A stretch of 64,000 nucleotides of DNA from Xanthostigma xanthostigma (GCA_963575645.1 OY754466.1:6984001-7048000), one strand, 5' to 3'. Positions 11,701-21,439 are shown, numbered from the stretch's first letter. Numbers and translations: made by a program. The notes: generated from the letters alone by a model not told the origin.

Positions 11701-12562
11701 TGATTTCTTGGGCCCTCTACAAGGCTTAACCTTTTTAATTATTGTTGACGCATATTCCAAGTGGTTGGAAATTTTTCAAGTGACTCAAACCAATGCTTCA
11801 CGCATTATTGAAATTTATAGAAGCACTTTTGCTCGTTTTGGGTTACCGTTTGAATTTGTCAGTGATAATGGACCACCATTCTCCTCGGGAGAATTTAAAC
11901 ATTTTTTGGAAGTCAACAATATAAAGCAAATGTTTAGTCCTCCATACCATGCAGCATCGAATGGAGCTGCTGAAATAGTGGTAAAATCAGTAAAAAATAT
12001 GCTTAAAAAGTCAATCTTTGAAAAACAAAATTTAAATGTGGCAATTAATAGTTATTTATTAATGTATAGGAACGCAGAGCATAGTACAACCCGTACTTCT
12101 CCTGCGCAACTTATGTTTGGGAGACAATTACGCACACGTTTAGATAGTATAAGGCCTGAAACTTCGGAAATTGTAATTCAAAATCAACAAAAACAGATTG
12201 AAAATTATGGTGGAACTGAAAGCAGGTTAAATGTGGGAGACAAAGTATTGATAAAAGAATATACAGGAAATACTTCTAGTTGGACTTCAGGTGAAATAGT
12301 TCACAAAAGAAGTAGTTCCACTTTTGATGTCAAAACGTCTGGGAACAACAAAGTTGTTCACAGACATTCTGACCAATTACGTCCATTGAATTGTAACTCT
12401 ACCGAGAATAATAATTCAGTCAGTAGTAATTCAAATGCTTCTGACAATCAACCTGCTATAGTTACTACGGAATTAAATATGAAAAATGAAACTAAAGATA
12501 CTGATGAACCACGCTATCCTATAAGGAAACGTACACCGGTTCAAAGGTATCAAGCAATTTAA
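8732..12562 (+). CDS. Gag-Pol polyprotein of the gypsy element
   Basis: A single 1276-residue frame encodes capsid, protease, reverse transcriptase, RNase H and integrase; usual length for fused insect gypsy polyproteins. Seen in order: retrotransposon gag region (1-170); two CCHC-type knuckles (196-229); protease DTGS at 279-282; RT palm with catalytic Asp 499 (LDLSQAY) and FLDD at 559-562; RNase H Asp 708 (CDASSYG); integrase zinc finger H927/H930/C960/C963; integrase DDE triad Asp 991, Asp 1045, Glu 1081. All key residues are present and there is no stop or frameshift. Gag and Pol share one frame with no slippage site seen, so processing would rely on the protease. The ATG at 8732 follows an AT-rich leader; it is the first ATG of the frame before the gag region. 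No chromodomain or envelope is seen. Confidence 0.95.
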   Translation: MSIGHMGPFNPQTGKWSLYVRRVEQYIKTNKIEEALKVATLISLVGESTYDLMCDLCDPTYPENKTWASLIKVVGDHLEPTPSEIAERFKFRQRKQVESESISEYLHALKHLAKSCDFGGELETNIRDQLVAGLRSEEMRSRLFTEATLTYKKAVDLALSMEAAARHAIESGPSTSSGQMNKINKEDSRNNRSKKCYHCGKKNHEASKCYFKNAQCHYCNKKGHIKTICKKKAQTSNNFVQEKTDPENVLYNINSVDTNEGPLKVTVLMEQKKVLMQIDTGSAISAISEQFYWKNFSNIKIHDSDVQLTTYVGNCIKVKGFIFVNTKFNNLSQRLKLYIILNGGPPILGRQWLQSLNIKLDSMLLMEKESDILVNELCNQFKDVFDNSLGTLSNYKLILNVKPNSVPIFLKARPLPFALKERVENELERLLNLGIISRVEQSDYATPIVPILKKDGSIRLCGDYKVTINKHLIIEKYPIPKIDELFSKLSGGIQFSTLDLSQAYQQILLDEDSKKYTTISTHKGLYVYNRIPYGLSPIPEKFQKIMENIFQGMNNVVIFLDDILITGHTRTEHITNLKSVLSKLQNIGLKIKKNKCVFLQNSVSYLGYIINKDGLHTAPDKINAIKNCAIPEDVSQLKSFLGLVNYYGKFVPNLSNILHPLYNLLKKDKKWCWTKECNLSFNKIKDIMQSSKVLTHYNPNLPLFLACDASSYGVGAVIYHKSENGNNKIIACASKTLSESQKKYSQIQKEALSIIFGVQKFYQYLYGKHFTLLTDHRPLVAIFGPKKGIPLMATRRLQRYAIILNAFDFDIQYINSKENCSADFLSRFPLVECDADDDSDDESYLNFINETLPINYKMISLETRTDVILSKVMRYILYGWPKIMNDPELLQFYNKRNELYTDHGCLMWGYKIVIPNKFQKQLLEELHVGHLGITKMKSIARSYMWWPGLNKEIEQLTKNCTACINVFQTPAKANLTPWPWPSRAWQRIHSDFLGPLQGLTFLIIVDAYSKWLEIFQVTQTNASRIIEIYRSTFARFGLPFEFVSDNGPPFSSGEFKHFLEVNNIKQMFSPPYHAASNGAAEIVVKSVKNMLKKSIFEKQNLNVAINSYLLMYRNAEHSTTRTSPAQLMFGRQLRTRLDSIRPETSEIVIQNQQKQIENYGGTESRLNVGDKVLIKEYTGNTSSWTSGEIVHKRSSSTFDVKTSGNNKVVHRHSDQLRPLNCNSTENNNSVSSNSNASDNQPAIVTTELNMKNETKDTDEPRYPIRKRTPVQRYQAI

Positions 12563-12654
12563 TTTGAATAATATATTACAAATCATAATTATAAAATATT
12601 GATTTTCATTGGAATTAATTTAAGTTTTTGAAATTGATTTTTTTGTTTCTATTT

Positions 12655-12665
12655 TAGAAGAGAGG
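12655..12665 (+). promoter_or_regulatory. Polypurine tract of the gypsy element
   Basis: TAGAAGAGAGG abuts the 3' LTR; this purine run is the expected plus-strand primer. Confidence 0.7.
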
Positions 12666-12817
12666 TGTTACGTATGATTATTTCTAGTTATCTAAATTAT
12701 TAGAATTAAGTCCTTCATTTGTTGTGTTATGTAATTTATTATTTCTGTTCATTTATTTTAAAAATAAAATTCATTCTAAAACTAAATCTTGATGAGAATC
12801 ATTCTAAATATATAACA
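12666..12817 (+). repeat. Gypsy 3' LTR
   Basis: 152 bp, identical to the 5' LTR except for T at 12720. Confidence 0.9.
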
Positions 12818-13583
12818 ATAAGAGATATATTCTTTTATGCATGCGCCGATGTTCCCCAAAAACAATAGGCCACTTCATATTTGCATATCAAACATCCTCC
12901 CAAAATTTGGTTTCAATCCGCTCATCCTTGGTGTCGGAATGATAAGAAATGTCAAAAGTGACGTTTGCATCTGTCAAAGTATTAAGTTCTAATAATTAGT
13001 TATTCAAATTGTTAACTTAGAAGGCGTTGCATTTCAGAAATATTCGAAACGGCATCCGTTTTTGAACAAATGCTATCTTTTAATTTCATTATTGTCATAA
13101 ATAAAATTTATCGACCAATTTTATTTTAAGACTGAACATACGCAATAATTATATTACCATGTTATACCGTGCAACAGAGAGAGATAACCGAAAGATGTTT
13201 GCTATCGGTTATATCAGATTGAATTTATTTCTATATAAATGTGTATAAAAAAACTGATTGGGCGAATTCTGTTGTACGAAATTTATGTAAAATTTTCTCC
13301 TCTTTCGTTTAAGACTGGTTTCAAACCGATCTGATTTAAATTGAGCGAGTTATAAGCGAAAAACTTCGTTTTTTCTAAATTGCTCCCCTCTGGAGCAAAA
13401 ATTCAAAAATCGGGCGACGTTAGGATCTAAGTTACCCGGAGACAAATCGAACAAAAAAAAGTTTTTTAAAATCGGTTAAGTCGTTTGGGCTGTACGCTGG
13501 ATACAAAATTCGGGATCACAGATTCACAGATTCACAGACAAAGCGAGTACATATAGGCGCTTTAGCTTACGCTATTCGCGCCT

Positions 13584-13871
13584 AAAAAAATCAAAAATCA
13601 TACATTTCTGATTCTATATATAGAATTATTACATGACAAATTTAATTTTTACGACATAACGGTATGAAACCCTCAAGACGCAAGTTCATCTTTTTTTATA
13701 TTTTTTATTAATAAATAAAAAAAATGAATTTAATAATTTTGTTATTTTTTGTCACTACGTAACTGTCTCGATGACTTTTTATGTTGCCAATACATTGTAA
13801 CTTCATTTTGTATTTCGTTGACGTGTCAAATAGATTCGTTTCAACTGACTGAATAAATATTATATCATATA
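13584..13871 (+). mobile_element. Remainder of the GGGTTCCGTACC-type repeat and AT-rich DNA
   Basis: After the composite element, GTATGAAACCCTCAAGACGC (near 13664) resembles the GAACCCTC end of the repeat begun at 6138. The rest is AT-rich with no gene. Confidence 0.4.
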
Positions 13872-14207
13872 CTAGCGGTCCCGCCCGGTTTCACCCGGCT
13901 GCAAAAGAGCGAATGGAGGGGAGGAACATGAGTACGCACATTCATCATAGTTTACCGAGATGAATGTCCAAATTTCATGATGATCGGAGTTACCGTTCAA
14001 AAGTTTTTGCCGGTCGGACTTTTGAGTTACATTTTTCATTGATGCTCCACTCCTATTGGTCGTAGCGTGATATTATATAGCCTATAGCCTTCCTCGACAA
14101 ATGGGCTATCCAACAAAAATTTTTTTTTTCAATTCGAACCAGTAATTCATGAGATTAGCGCGTTCAACCAAACAAACAAACTCTTCAGCTTTATATATTA
14201 GTATAGA
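13872..14207 (-). mobile_element. Short non-autonomous Helitron, 336 bp
   Basis: On the minus strand it runs from TCTATACTAATATATAAAGC (14207) to a GC hairpin and GGGACCGCTAG (13872), with A before and T after: the A/T insertion of Helitrons. The same family is at 39992-40611 and, split by copy B, at 46175-52003. No coding capacity. Confidence 0.9.
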
Positions 14208-14646
14208 TCAAGCCCTACAAAATAGTACACAGGCTTTTAATGGCGGACAAAATTACCTACAGCAGGAGTTTTAAGCTGGATTAAAGCACAATAAGCATAT
14301 TGAAGTCGATAAAGTTTTCATGTCGTCTGTACGCGTGTTCTGAACGCTGATGTCGGAGTTATTTCCCTCTCCTCCCCCCCATTTTCTCGCCGCTCCGTCA
14401 ACGGACCGTTCGAAGAATACTAAACGCGCCCCAAAAGTAAACTAGCACTAAAACACTAATCTACTGATCTTACAGAGAATCAACAAGCAACAAAGTAAAT
14501 TACAGTTAGAGCACTATTCTGAACACATACACTATTCTGAACACATATGTCCGGTTTCATCACACCGCGTTAAACGCCACACGAGGCAAGAGGTGCAGAG
14601 ATTCATTTGTTTCAATCATATATTTAATAACTTCTAGATTGCTGGC
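14208..14646. other. Unrecognised sequence with a short duplication
   Basis: ACACTATTCTGAACACATA is repeated in tandem near 14510-14547. No gene or known element was recognised. Confidence 0.4.
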
Positions 14647-14935
14647 GGCCCATGAAGTGAGACAGCAAATGACTGTTTTCTATCTCTTCCTTTTTACTTG
14701 ATCCGTTGTGCGCAAGTGTCGCGTCTGTAGCGGGGCAATTAATAAGCGGAACAGAGCAAGCCACCTCCCTTTCACAGCTTAGTTCCATGTGCAAACTGAC
14801 GCGCATCCATTCACGGACATGCGCATGAGACTCAGAGTATAATAAGTGAGACAGACGTATAAATGTCTGCACCGTAGTGTTTAAGTCTTTCTCCCGATCT
14901 TTGCCAGCAATATAGGGAGTATTAAATTATTTTCA
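14647..14935 (-). repeat. Dispersed segment shared with 28.9-29.2 kb
   Basis: Reverse complement of about 28929-29192, including GATCGGGAGAAAGACTTAAA (there) and GTCCGTGAATGGATGCG. It appears as a single unit here but as a short tandem series at 28640-29060. Part of the CACACGAGG MITE complex. Confidence 0.65.
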
Positions 14936-14945
14936 ATGCCTCTAA

Positions 14946-15240
14946 AGGCCGTTGCACACGAGACTGGTTTTGCTGCTGCAACTTCTGCTGGGCCGGCACG
15001 CTAGCTACGAGGATGGAAATGACGTCACTGCGGGCTCGCATGCGTGGTCATAAGATGGATTTCAAAATCAGAACCGAAGCTATTTTTCGTATTTGTTTTG
15101 AGCTAGAACTAATCGGGAAACGGCATCCTGTCACGTGGGCGACAGGCACAAACGCCCATAAACAAACATGGCGTCATAGTGTGTGTTCTGGTCAGAGACA
15201 ACAAACGCTCACTTTTATTAACATTTGAACTGTCACTGCG
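14946..15240 (+). mobile_element. CACACGAGG-family MITE, partial
   Basis: Left tip AGGCCGTTGCACACGAGACTGG follows TAA; the body (GACGTCACTGCGGGCTCGCATG, AACTGTCACTGCGC) matches inverted text in other copies. The right tip is missing. Confidence 0.6.
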
Positions 15241-15467
15241 CACGCAACAAACCCATCTACAAATCCAAATACACGCAAAAAAAATATTTTGTTTTTTTAT
15301 TTTAAACTTTTTAGAGATTTAATACAAAATAATATTGTAGTTGCTAGGGTAATGTCTATCTAAGAACCATCGCGAGCCCCTTACAGAAAACCGCATCTAA
15401 ATCGGCCAAACCGTTTTCGAGATAAATGGCAACACACAAACAAACAATCTCTCATGCGAAACGTATA

Positions 15468-16042
15468 CAGTATGTAAACGCATAAGGTGCACATAGAGAA
15501 ATTAGAATTGGGAAAAAATACTTGGATTAGAGTTAGCCATGACAGCATTAATTGTTATTTCTATTGAATTATTGTGGTAATCTTGAGGATTTCTATTTTA
15601 TTTTGATTTATTTTTATTTTACTTGGCTTTTTTAATAATAAAAAGCTCTTATAAATCATTAATTTAATTTTGTTGTACAAAAATAAAACAAAAAAACAAC
15701 TCCATCTGTTTGGAAACATTTCATTCAAAAATTGTTTGACTGGTATGACGTATGCGCGTTGGTAAATCAGTAACCCAATGTCTTTAGGTTCAACACGAAT
15801 AGGCGGAGATATTTGATCTCGCACCATATTTAAGTATTTTTGGGAATTTAATGTCCCATTAATAAATAAAGTCCGAAATTATGTTGTAATCATTTGAATA
15901 TTTTCTTCGATAGTATACACATTCATTTTGCAAAAGAATATTATCTGTCAAATTGAAAAACAAGATTTCAAGGCTCACTCTGATCCAGTCATTTTTTCCC
16001 AATGTTAATTTCCCTATGTGCACCTTACGTGTTTACATACTG
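15468..16042 (-). mobile_element. Mariner/Tc1-superfamily relic, copy 1
   Basis: Inverted ends start CAGTATGTAAAC and continue AAGGTGCACATAG; TA flanks both ends (15466-15467, 16043-16044). It is 575 bp, far too short for a whole element, and holds a transposase fragment on the minus strand. Copy 2 at 52460-53007 has the same internal structure, in the opposite orientation. Confidence 0.85.
15715..15872 (-). pseudogene. Mariner-type DDE transposase fragment
   Basis: Reading from 15872 gives INGTLNSQKYLNMVRDQI and then, after diverged codons, VKQFLNEMFPNRW. These match the order of the catalytic half of insect mariner-like transposases (NGTLNSxxYLxxL, then a second-Asp block with QQDGAPPH, then FLNExFPNRW). 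The QQDGAPPH block is decayed here, so the second catalytic Asp is lost, and the C-terminal third is absent. Dead by truncation. Family call rests on remembered motif order. Confidence 0.6.
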
Positions 16043-16689
16043 TATAGCTTCTCCGTTCCGTCGTGGGTAAAAACTATGACCATGCGAAAAACAGCTAAAG
16101 ACAAATTTTAGCAACAAAAATGAAAACAGGTAGTCTTAAACCCGAAATCTACTTTTGTAAATTTGATTTTTTTTAATAAAAATAAATTTCGTGTTTGCAT
16201 CGAGTCGATACAACAGGCTGTCTTTGCGATAATATTGGTTTATACACAAACCATAAACAGAAAACAAATATTATATTATGGCATTAAAGAAGTAAACATG
16301 AGTATGATGGAAAAATATGATAAACAAAAGAATACGCACGCAGACATATGCCAGCACGCACGCGCAAGGAAAACATAAGACAAACTGTTAGCTTACATCA
16401 CAACACCATTATCATTTACATCATAACTGTGCATTACATACAGAGAAGATAATACGGCAGCTTTTAGAGTATTATCTGCAGTGTGGAGCACTTACCTACC
16501 TAACCTACAGGACACTGTCAAAAGTATGGGACAATATAGTGTCCGACCGAAACTTGTTTTAAAGTGAAACTTTTATTCTATCGCCCCGAATTTTTCTGGC
16601 CGTCTGTTGCATGTCGCATTACAGGCGGCCGCGGAGTAGGGGTAAAGTGAAAGGCGTTCGGAGTAGGCGCTCGGTAGAGCAGCCAAGGC
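16043..16689. other. Unrecognised sequence
   Basis: No gene is supported. AAAGTGAAACTTTTATTC near 16560 has an inverted partner AATAAAAGTTTCACTT near 17250, so an unknown element may span 16560-17265 with the retrotransposon tail at 16690 inserted in it. Confidence 0.35.
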
Positions 16690-17060
16690 CAATAATAATA
16701 ATAATGTAGCTTTATTCTGGAATACTGTAAATACAGTGTAGAATGCGTCATATTAAAGTTACAATTGATATTTATAAAAATCTATCTTAAAATAGTCATT
16801 TAAATTGTACAAAGTTTCTTCAATTAAAATGTTTTTAACATGTTTTTTTAGTTTAAGTGGATCTAAATTGAATAGTTTGTATGGTAATTTGTTGCAGATT
16901 TTTGTGATTATATTGTAATTTTGTACAACAGAAAGATTAGAATTAATACCTACAAAATTATTTTTATTCCTAGTATTATGCTTGTGTATTGTATTTCTCT
17001 GATTAAAGATACTTTGATTACTCTTGCAAAACATTATACATTCCAGCACAAATATACCAT
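16690..17060 (-). mobile_element. CR1/jockey-like non-LTR retrotransposon tail
   Basis: On the minus strand a coding end (16759-17049) is followed by about 50 bp and a TTATTATTATT tail at 16690-16705. Such 5'-truncated copies with a microsatellite tail are typical of CR1-like elements. Confidence 0.7.
16759..17049 (-). pseudogene. C-terminal end of a CR1/jockey-like ORF2
   Basis: The 96-residue frame contains HKHNTRNKNNFV and ends KLPYKLFNLDPLKLKKHVKN plus a short tail. The HxHxTRxKxxxx ... N-x-LP pattern is the conserved C-terminal tail of insect jockey/CR1-like reverse-transcriptase proteins. It is cut at its 5' end by truncation during retroposition; the palm domain is not present. The ATG assigned to it is internal and meaningless. 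Confidence 0.6.
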
Positions 17061-17354
17061 AAACAGTTATATGGCGGCGCCCATGGTTAGCATCAGCTGA
17101 CCGTGCAGTGTGTATAACACATAGTCAGTCTGTCATGCGGGCAAGTGCTGTACAGTGTTTACATGTTTTTATTCGTGTATCTATGTGAATATTGTTGTTT
17201 ATAATTAATCGTGATGGATAAGTGTCTACAATCCAACGCCTACAATCCAATAAAAGTTTCACTTGCGTCGTGGTTTCTTAAAACCACACAACTGTTTTTT
17301 TTTTCATACCTCGATCGAAAGTACACACTTTCGGCATCAATTGTAAGGCAGAAA

Positions 17355-17606
17355 GTGTAACATTTACGCATCAGTGAGTTTGTGGAATGATCTGCCTGCT
17401 CATGTTAAAAATTATAATAAGAACAATTTTTCAACATTTATTTATAATAAACTACTGACAGAACAACTGTTATTGTAATCTTTTTTAGTATTTTTTTTGT
17501 AAAAAAATTTGTCATGTAACTGGGCTAGGTAGATCAACTTAAAGTTGAACCGTGCTTTTTGTACGTTTTATTATGTACAATAAACATTTATTATTATTAT
17601 TATTAC
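17355..17606 (+). mobile_element. Second CR1-like retrotransposon tail
   Basis: SLWNDLPAHVKNYNKNN is encoded at 17370-17421 and a stop follows 16 codons later, then a 3' UTR and (TTA)n ending at 17606. The W-N-D/x-LP signature is the same C-terminal tail as in the copy at 16759. CGCATCAGTG just upstream and CACTGATGCG just downstream are inverted, suggesting insertion into a small inverted-repeat element. Confidence 0.65.
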
Positions 17607-17980
17607 ACGCACTGATGCGGGAAGTACGTGCATTCGGGCGGAAGTTAAGAAAAAACTAACCTAACAGTTGTTTAGATGCCGTTTCTACGAGACCGTGTAA
17701 GTAAGAAGAAAAAACCCGGACCGGACTCAACCGGTTTTTGGAAAATCCCGGAAAAGTCCGGGAATTCCCTGAGGCCAGACAGACGCTGGGCCGAACGCAT
17801 TATTCTGAATTTTTCAAAACATTCAAGATCATTTGTGAACTCATATTTTCATTGATGCATTAATACATTTCTAATGCGCCTCAAACTCAACATTGAGATC
17901 TGGAAGCCAGGAGATTCATTAGGTCTATCACGAATTGACGGAGCCCTTTCTAATGAATGATAATTGCTCGAGGCCTGGTT
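17607..17980. other. Unrecognised sequence
   Basis: No gene or clear repeat apart from the inverted CACTGATGCG partner at the left edge. Confidence 0.4.
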
Positions 17981-18392
17981 TAAAGGACGAGATAGATTTG
18001 CCTACTAGTTTTCCAGCGCTGGTTTTCTCGATTGCTCTCATGTGCTCGCTTCACACGAGACGTTTTTTCAAGTCAGTTTTATGAATAAATCTGGTGCGCG
18101 CGCAGTGACAGTTCAAATATAAACACAGAGCAAAACGTGTCTGTTGTCTGACTTTGAGCAGAATGACGCCATGTTGCTTTGTGGACGTTTGTTCAAGTCG
18201 CCCACGTGACAAGGTACTGTCCTCATACCTAGCAGCGAACCTAGCAAGGAAAATAGCTCCTGTTCTAATTTTAAAACCTGTCTCATGAGCTAGCAGGCGA
18301 GCTCGCAGTGACGTCATTTTCAGCCTCGTACCTAACCCACCGGCTAGCAGAACTCCAAGCAGCGTTTCTAGCCTCGTGTGCAGCGGCCTTAA
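17981..18392. mobile_element. CACACGAGG-family MITE
   Basis: The right tip CCTCGTGTGCAGCGGCC ends at TTAA; the body (GACGTTTGTTCAAGTCGCC, GAGCTCGCAGTGACGTCATTT) closely matches 2038-2440. A minus-strand frame of 133 codons (18051-18452) runs through it; matching non-coding copies elsewhere argue against a protein. Confidence 0.65.
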
Positions 18393-18814
18393 AATATCAG
18401 GTTCGAGTGCAGTAGCAACTTTTCCGGCTCTCAAATGTATCCGTCTAGCCATGTGGAAGAAGGTAATACAGTCCAGGCGTTCTATATAAATAGGACAGTT
18501 CGAGAGGTCAGTGCCATAATAATTCTACATTTGAACAGCTTGTGTGTTTTCACATTGTCATAATAAAGCTGACACTGTACAAACATAATTCTGCAGTAGT
18601 ACGTGCCCACACAAAATATGAAGGCCCTGAGAGCTAAGGTCTGTTTGCTACAGACATGTAACGCGGGAGCCTGCCAACATTATAGAAATATCGCTGTCAC
18701 TAAATAATGCAAGTCTCTCTATAATCATCAGTACTTGACGCTGCTTATACTGCACTGGCAGTCCGGTTCGACTTCAAATTTTATAAATGATAAAATATTT
18801 TTAACAAAAAAACA
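18393..18814. other. Unrecognised sequence
   Basis: No repeat partner or gene motif seen. Confidence 0.4.
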
Positions 18815-19320
18815 TTGAACCGACTTCCAAATATGCACTAAAAAGTAAAAAAATAATAATTATTGTTATTTTTGGAGTCGGTGTCAGCCAAAATGAAATC
18901 TATTCCGAGAACTAGAGACATGTAAGATTTAAATTGCTACTTTCGAATTCCGATGTGACACCGACTCCAAAAATAACAATAATTATTATTTTTTACTTTT
19001 TAGTGCATATTTTGAAGCCGGTTCAATTTTTTTTGTTAAAAATATTTTATTTTTCTCTTATTAGTGTTAGATAAAGTATTGCAATGGGTAGGCCAAGTAT
19101 GCGTGACTTTGAAATTTGAGAGTTTCCCTCGATTTCTCCGGATTCCACCATCAGATCCTGACTTGGTTCCGATGGACCACCTCGGAAGTGCAATCTTTCG
19201 AATAAAAAAAATTTGAAAATCGGTCCAGAATTGAAGGAGAAATCGGTGAACATACATAAAAAAAACAAAAAAAAATATACAGTCGAACATAGAACCTCCT
19301 CCTTTTTTGAAGTCGGTTAA
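18815..19320. mobile_element. MITE with GAACCGACTTC ends and an internal hairpin
   Basis: Left end TTGAACCGACTTCC and right end GAAGTCGGTTAA are inverted. A second internal inversion pairs about 18793-18893 with 18957-19055 (GGAGTCGGTGTCA against TGACACCGACTCC). The text matches a common lepidopteran repeat as I remember it. Overlapping minus-strand frames at 19036-19375 are by-products. Confidence 0.6.
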
Positions 19321-19471
19321 AAATAGTACCAATACAAAATCTAATAGCTAAGAGCCAGGGGCCGGCAGACAGCACATATTTTAATAAAGCTGAAATATTT
19401 ATATGTTATTTATAGTAATATTACAAGCCTATATTTATGATGGCAGACATTTTCTCCTGTAACATCCCGGC

Positions 19472-20015
19472 TAGTGCCGGATTAAAACTCCTTGATGCCC
19501 TAAGCATTTCTTGCCTATGGGCACTCATTTCTAACAGTAGTCTAAAAAAATTCTAATAATATTGTTATATCATGTTAAGTTTATAAAAAAAATATCAAAT
19601 TGTGATTGTCATAACTTAAAATTGATAGAAAAAATTTAAAAAGCATAAAATTTTAGGGAAAAAATTGAATTTTACAATTAATGCTCTCATTGAAAATTTG
19701 ACTGTCTACAAAATCGGTCCTTAGCCATTTTTATACAGTTAATTAAAAAAAAGTTAAAAAAATGTAAAGTTAAAAAAACATTATTTTTATTTATTTTATT
19801 ATATTTTCAAAAATAAATTATTATTTATTTTTAATTTCTGTACTTCTGAAGACAATTCTCAGAAGATCACATTTTTGAGAAACTGAGAAAAAGAAAAAAA
19901 AAATGTTGAGACGGTCTGGTGGAATTTTTCATTTCTGAGTTGTGATTTTTGGTGCCCCCTGAGACGTGATGCCCTACGCAATTGCTTATTTTGCTTATAG
20001 GTTAATCCAGCACTG
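19472..20015. mobile_element. hAT-type MITE with 8-bp target duplication
   Basis: The ends TAGTGCCGGATTAA and (inverted) CAGTGCTGGATTAACC face inward, and ATCCCGGC is directly repeated at 19464-19471 and 20016-20023. Eight-bp duplications are the hAT hallmark. 544 bp, no transposase seen. Confidence 0.85.
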
Positions 20016-20023
20016 ATCCCGGC

Positions 20024-20569
20024 AGACATACTAAAAAGTTCGCTGTATGAGTTCAAAATTCACAGCTTGGCTAGGCCCCACTACCCTTCAGCCAGGTCTT
20101 CGATATTGTGTTCAAACATTACAAAAAAAAATGTTACATTAAATTTTCATGCTGCCTCAAATACCTACCCAAAAATGTTTGATAGCTCTGGAACTAAATC
20201 TATAAATAGTAACCTAACTCGATCAATTATTTTATTTATCTGGGCAAACGACACTTTGCAAAGGTGCTTTAAAGTTCTAATAAGTATAAAAATAAATAAC
20301 GTGTGCCCTTTTGTCTTTTTACCAAAGATATACCTACCCACTATAGGGTTCCAGTTGAACTATTAAGGACCTGTTTGAGTTGTAATAAGGTAAACACAAG
20401 TAAGTTTACAAGTAAATCACTCAATATATGGGAGACCCTTCATGCAAACAGCCTGTCACGTCACATAATGGGGCCGCGTGCCGTCAGTGGTCCCACTGGC
20501 CCAGTTGCAATGAGCTAATAGAACAGAGAAGGCCGCGGTCATAATAGAAAGTAAAAAGTAATTGTTTTT
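20024..20569. other. Unrecognised sequence
   Basis: A 99-codon plus-strand frame at 20067-20366 has no recognisable domain or splice context. No repeat partner seen. Confidence 0.35.
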
Positions 20570-20800
20570 TATACACGACACCGTAATTGTTTTTTTAATT
20601 AACTCTCCCACACACCCTCCCGTTTTAACTGCGCAAAAAAAACGCCATCGCATCGATACGACCTCGTAAATGTTTTTTAAAGAACTCCCTCCAAACGCCC
20701 TCTCCTTTTAACTGCGCAAAAATAAACGCCATCGCATCGATACGAGCCCGTAATTGTTTTTTAAAGAACTCCCCCCAAATCTACCAGTTAAGATAAGAGA
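20570..20800. repeat. Tandem units of about 84 bp
   Basis: Two to three units each carry CGTAATTGTTTTTT, AACTGCGCAAAAA and CGCCATCGCATCGATACGA. The same unit lies inverted at 37757-37895. Probably part of an unidentified mobile element split by the retrotransposon tail that follows. Confidence 0.7.
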
Positions 20801-20951
20801 AATAAAAGATGAAAGACATTTAAAAAAAAAAGTTAAAAATTTTTTGCTTGCAAATAATTATTACAGCTTAAAAGAATATTTCTAAAACTAACATACTAGA
20901 CGCAGTTTTTGTATTGGTACTCATTGTAGTAATAATACACTTAATAAAGGC

Positions 20952-20996
<45 letters not shown>
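20801..20996 (+). mobile_element. Retrotransposon 3' tail with (TTA)n
   Basis: AATAAAGGC is followed by a run of about twelve TTA units (20957-20996), as in the CR1-like tails at 16690 and 17606. After the run, CGCCTTCCTCTTTTCAGTGCG resumes the flanking 84-bp repeat family. Confidence 0.55.
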
Positions 20997-20998
<2 letters not shown>

Positions 20999-21439
20999 GC
21001 CTTCCTCTTTTCAGTGCGCAAAAAAAATAAATTTTAAAAATCAATTTGTGCACTTAAAACGGCTAATAATACTGTTATTTAAAATAATAATTGTATATTT
21101 CCAATGAATATTTTGCTGATCGAGTTATCGTACTCTAACAAAAATTTCCTCCTTGGACTTGTTTACCCAATGAGTTACGCTGAGATATAAAGTAGGAATG
21201 TTATCCGTCTGCGGGTAAAACAACTAACCAGAAGCTGACGAAGAGACAATAGTTCATTCTGTGCTTAATAAACCCCGTTCTACCGCACTGGTCAGTTACG
21301 CTGTGATGTTGACATTTGTGTATTTATAGTTCTACACAAGTGGTTAAGTCTGTCTTCGCCAGGCGCAATATCGAAGTCCCAGATTTGAAAATGTGTTTAA
21401 AAACTTCGAAGCGAAAGCAGAAGATCTACAATAAATATT
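20997..21439. other. Unrecognised sequence
   Basis: It starts with residual text of the 84-bp family (21001-21030); beyond that nothing was recognised. Confidence 0.35.

Larger units (their letters stand above)
8478..12817 (+). mobile_element. Full-length Ty3/gypsy LTR retrotransposon
   Basis: Two 152-bp LTRs (8478-8629 and 12666-12817) start TGTTACG and end ATAACA, differ at one base (G at 8532, T at 12720), and are flanked by the 5-bp duplication ATAAG (8473-8477, 12818-12822). Between them lie a tRNA primer site, one uninterrupted gag-pol frame and a purine tract. No envelope gene. Near-identical LTRs and an intact frame point to a recent insertion, possibly still competent. Short LTRs and a serine-tRNA primer site suggest the Mag lineage, but a tree would be needed. 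It lies inside composite element copy A. Confidence 0.95.
6580..13583 (-). mobile_element. Helentron-like composite element, copy A (holds satellite and gypsy)
   Basis: Read against copy B at 46344-51831 in reverse complement, it matches from CCAGTGGGAGTATATGCCC (6580) to the hairpin GCGCTTTAGC...GCGCCT (ends 13583), apart from a gypsy retrotransposon (8478-12817), fewer 120-bp satellite units and the absence of one MITE. The orientation is set by the terminal hairpin AGGCGC...GCGCCT, which I take as the 3' end-like structure. Both copies sit in T runs. Hairpin end, internal satellite and T-T placement fit Helentron-associated non-autonomous elements (Helitron2 group, such as Drosophila INE-1). 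No Rep/helicase gene is present, so class is inferred. Confidence 0.6.

Noticed and set aside
18051-18452. 133-codon minus-strand frame
   Set aside because: Lies across a MITE whose siblings do not keep the frame.
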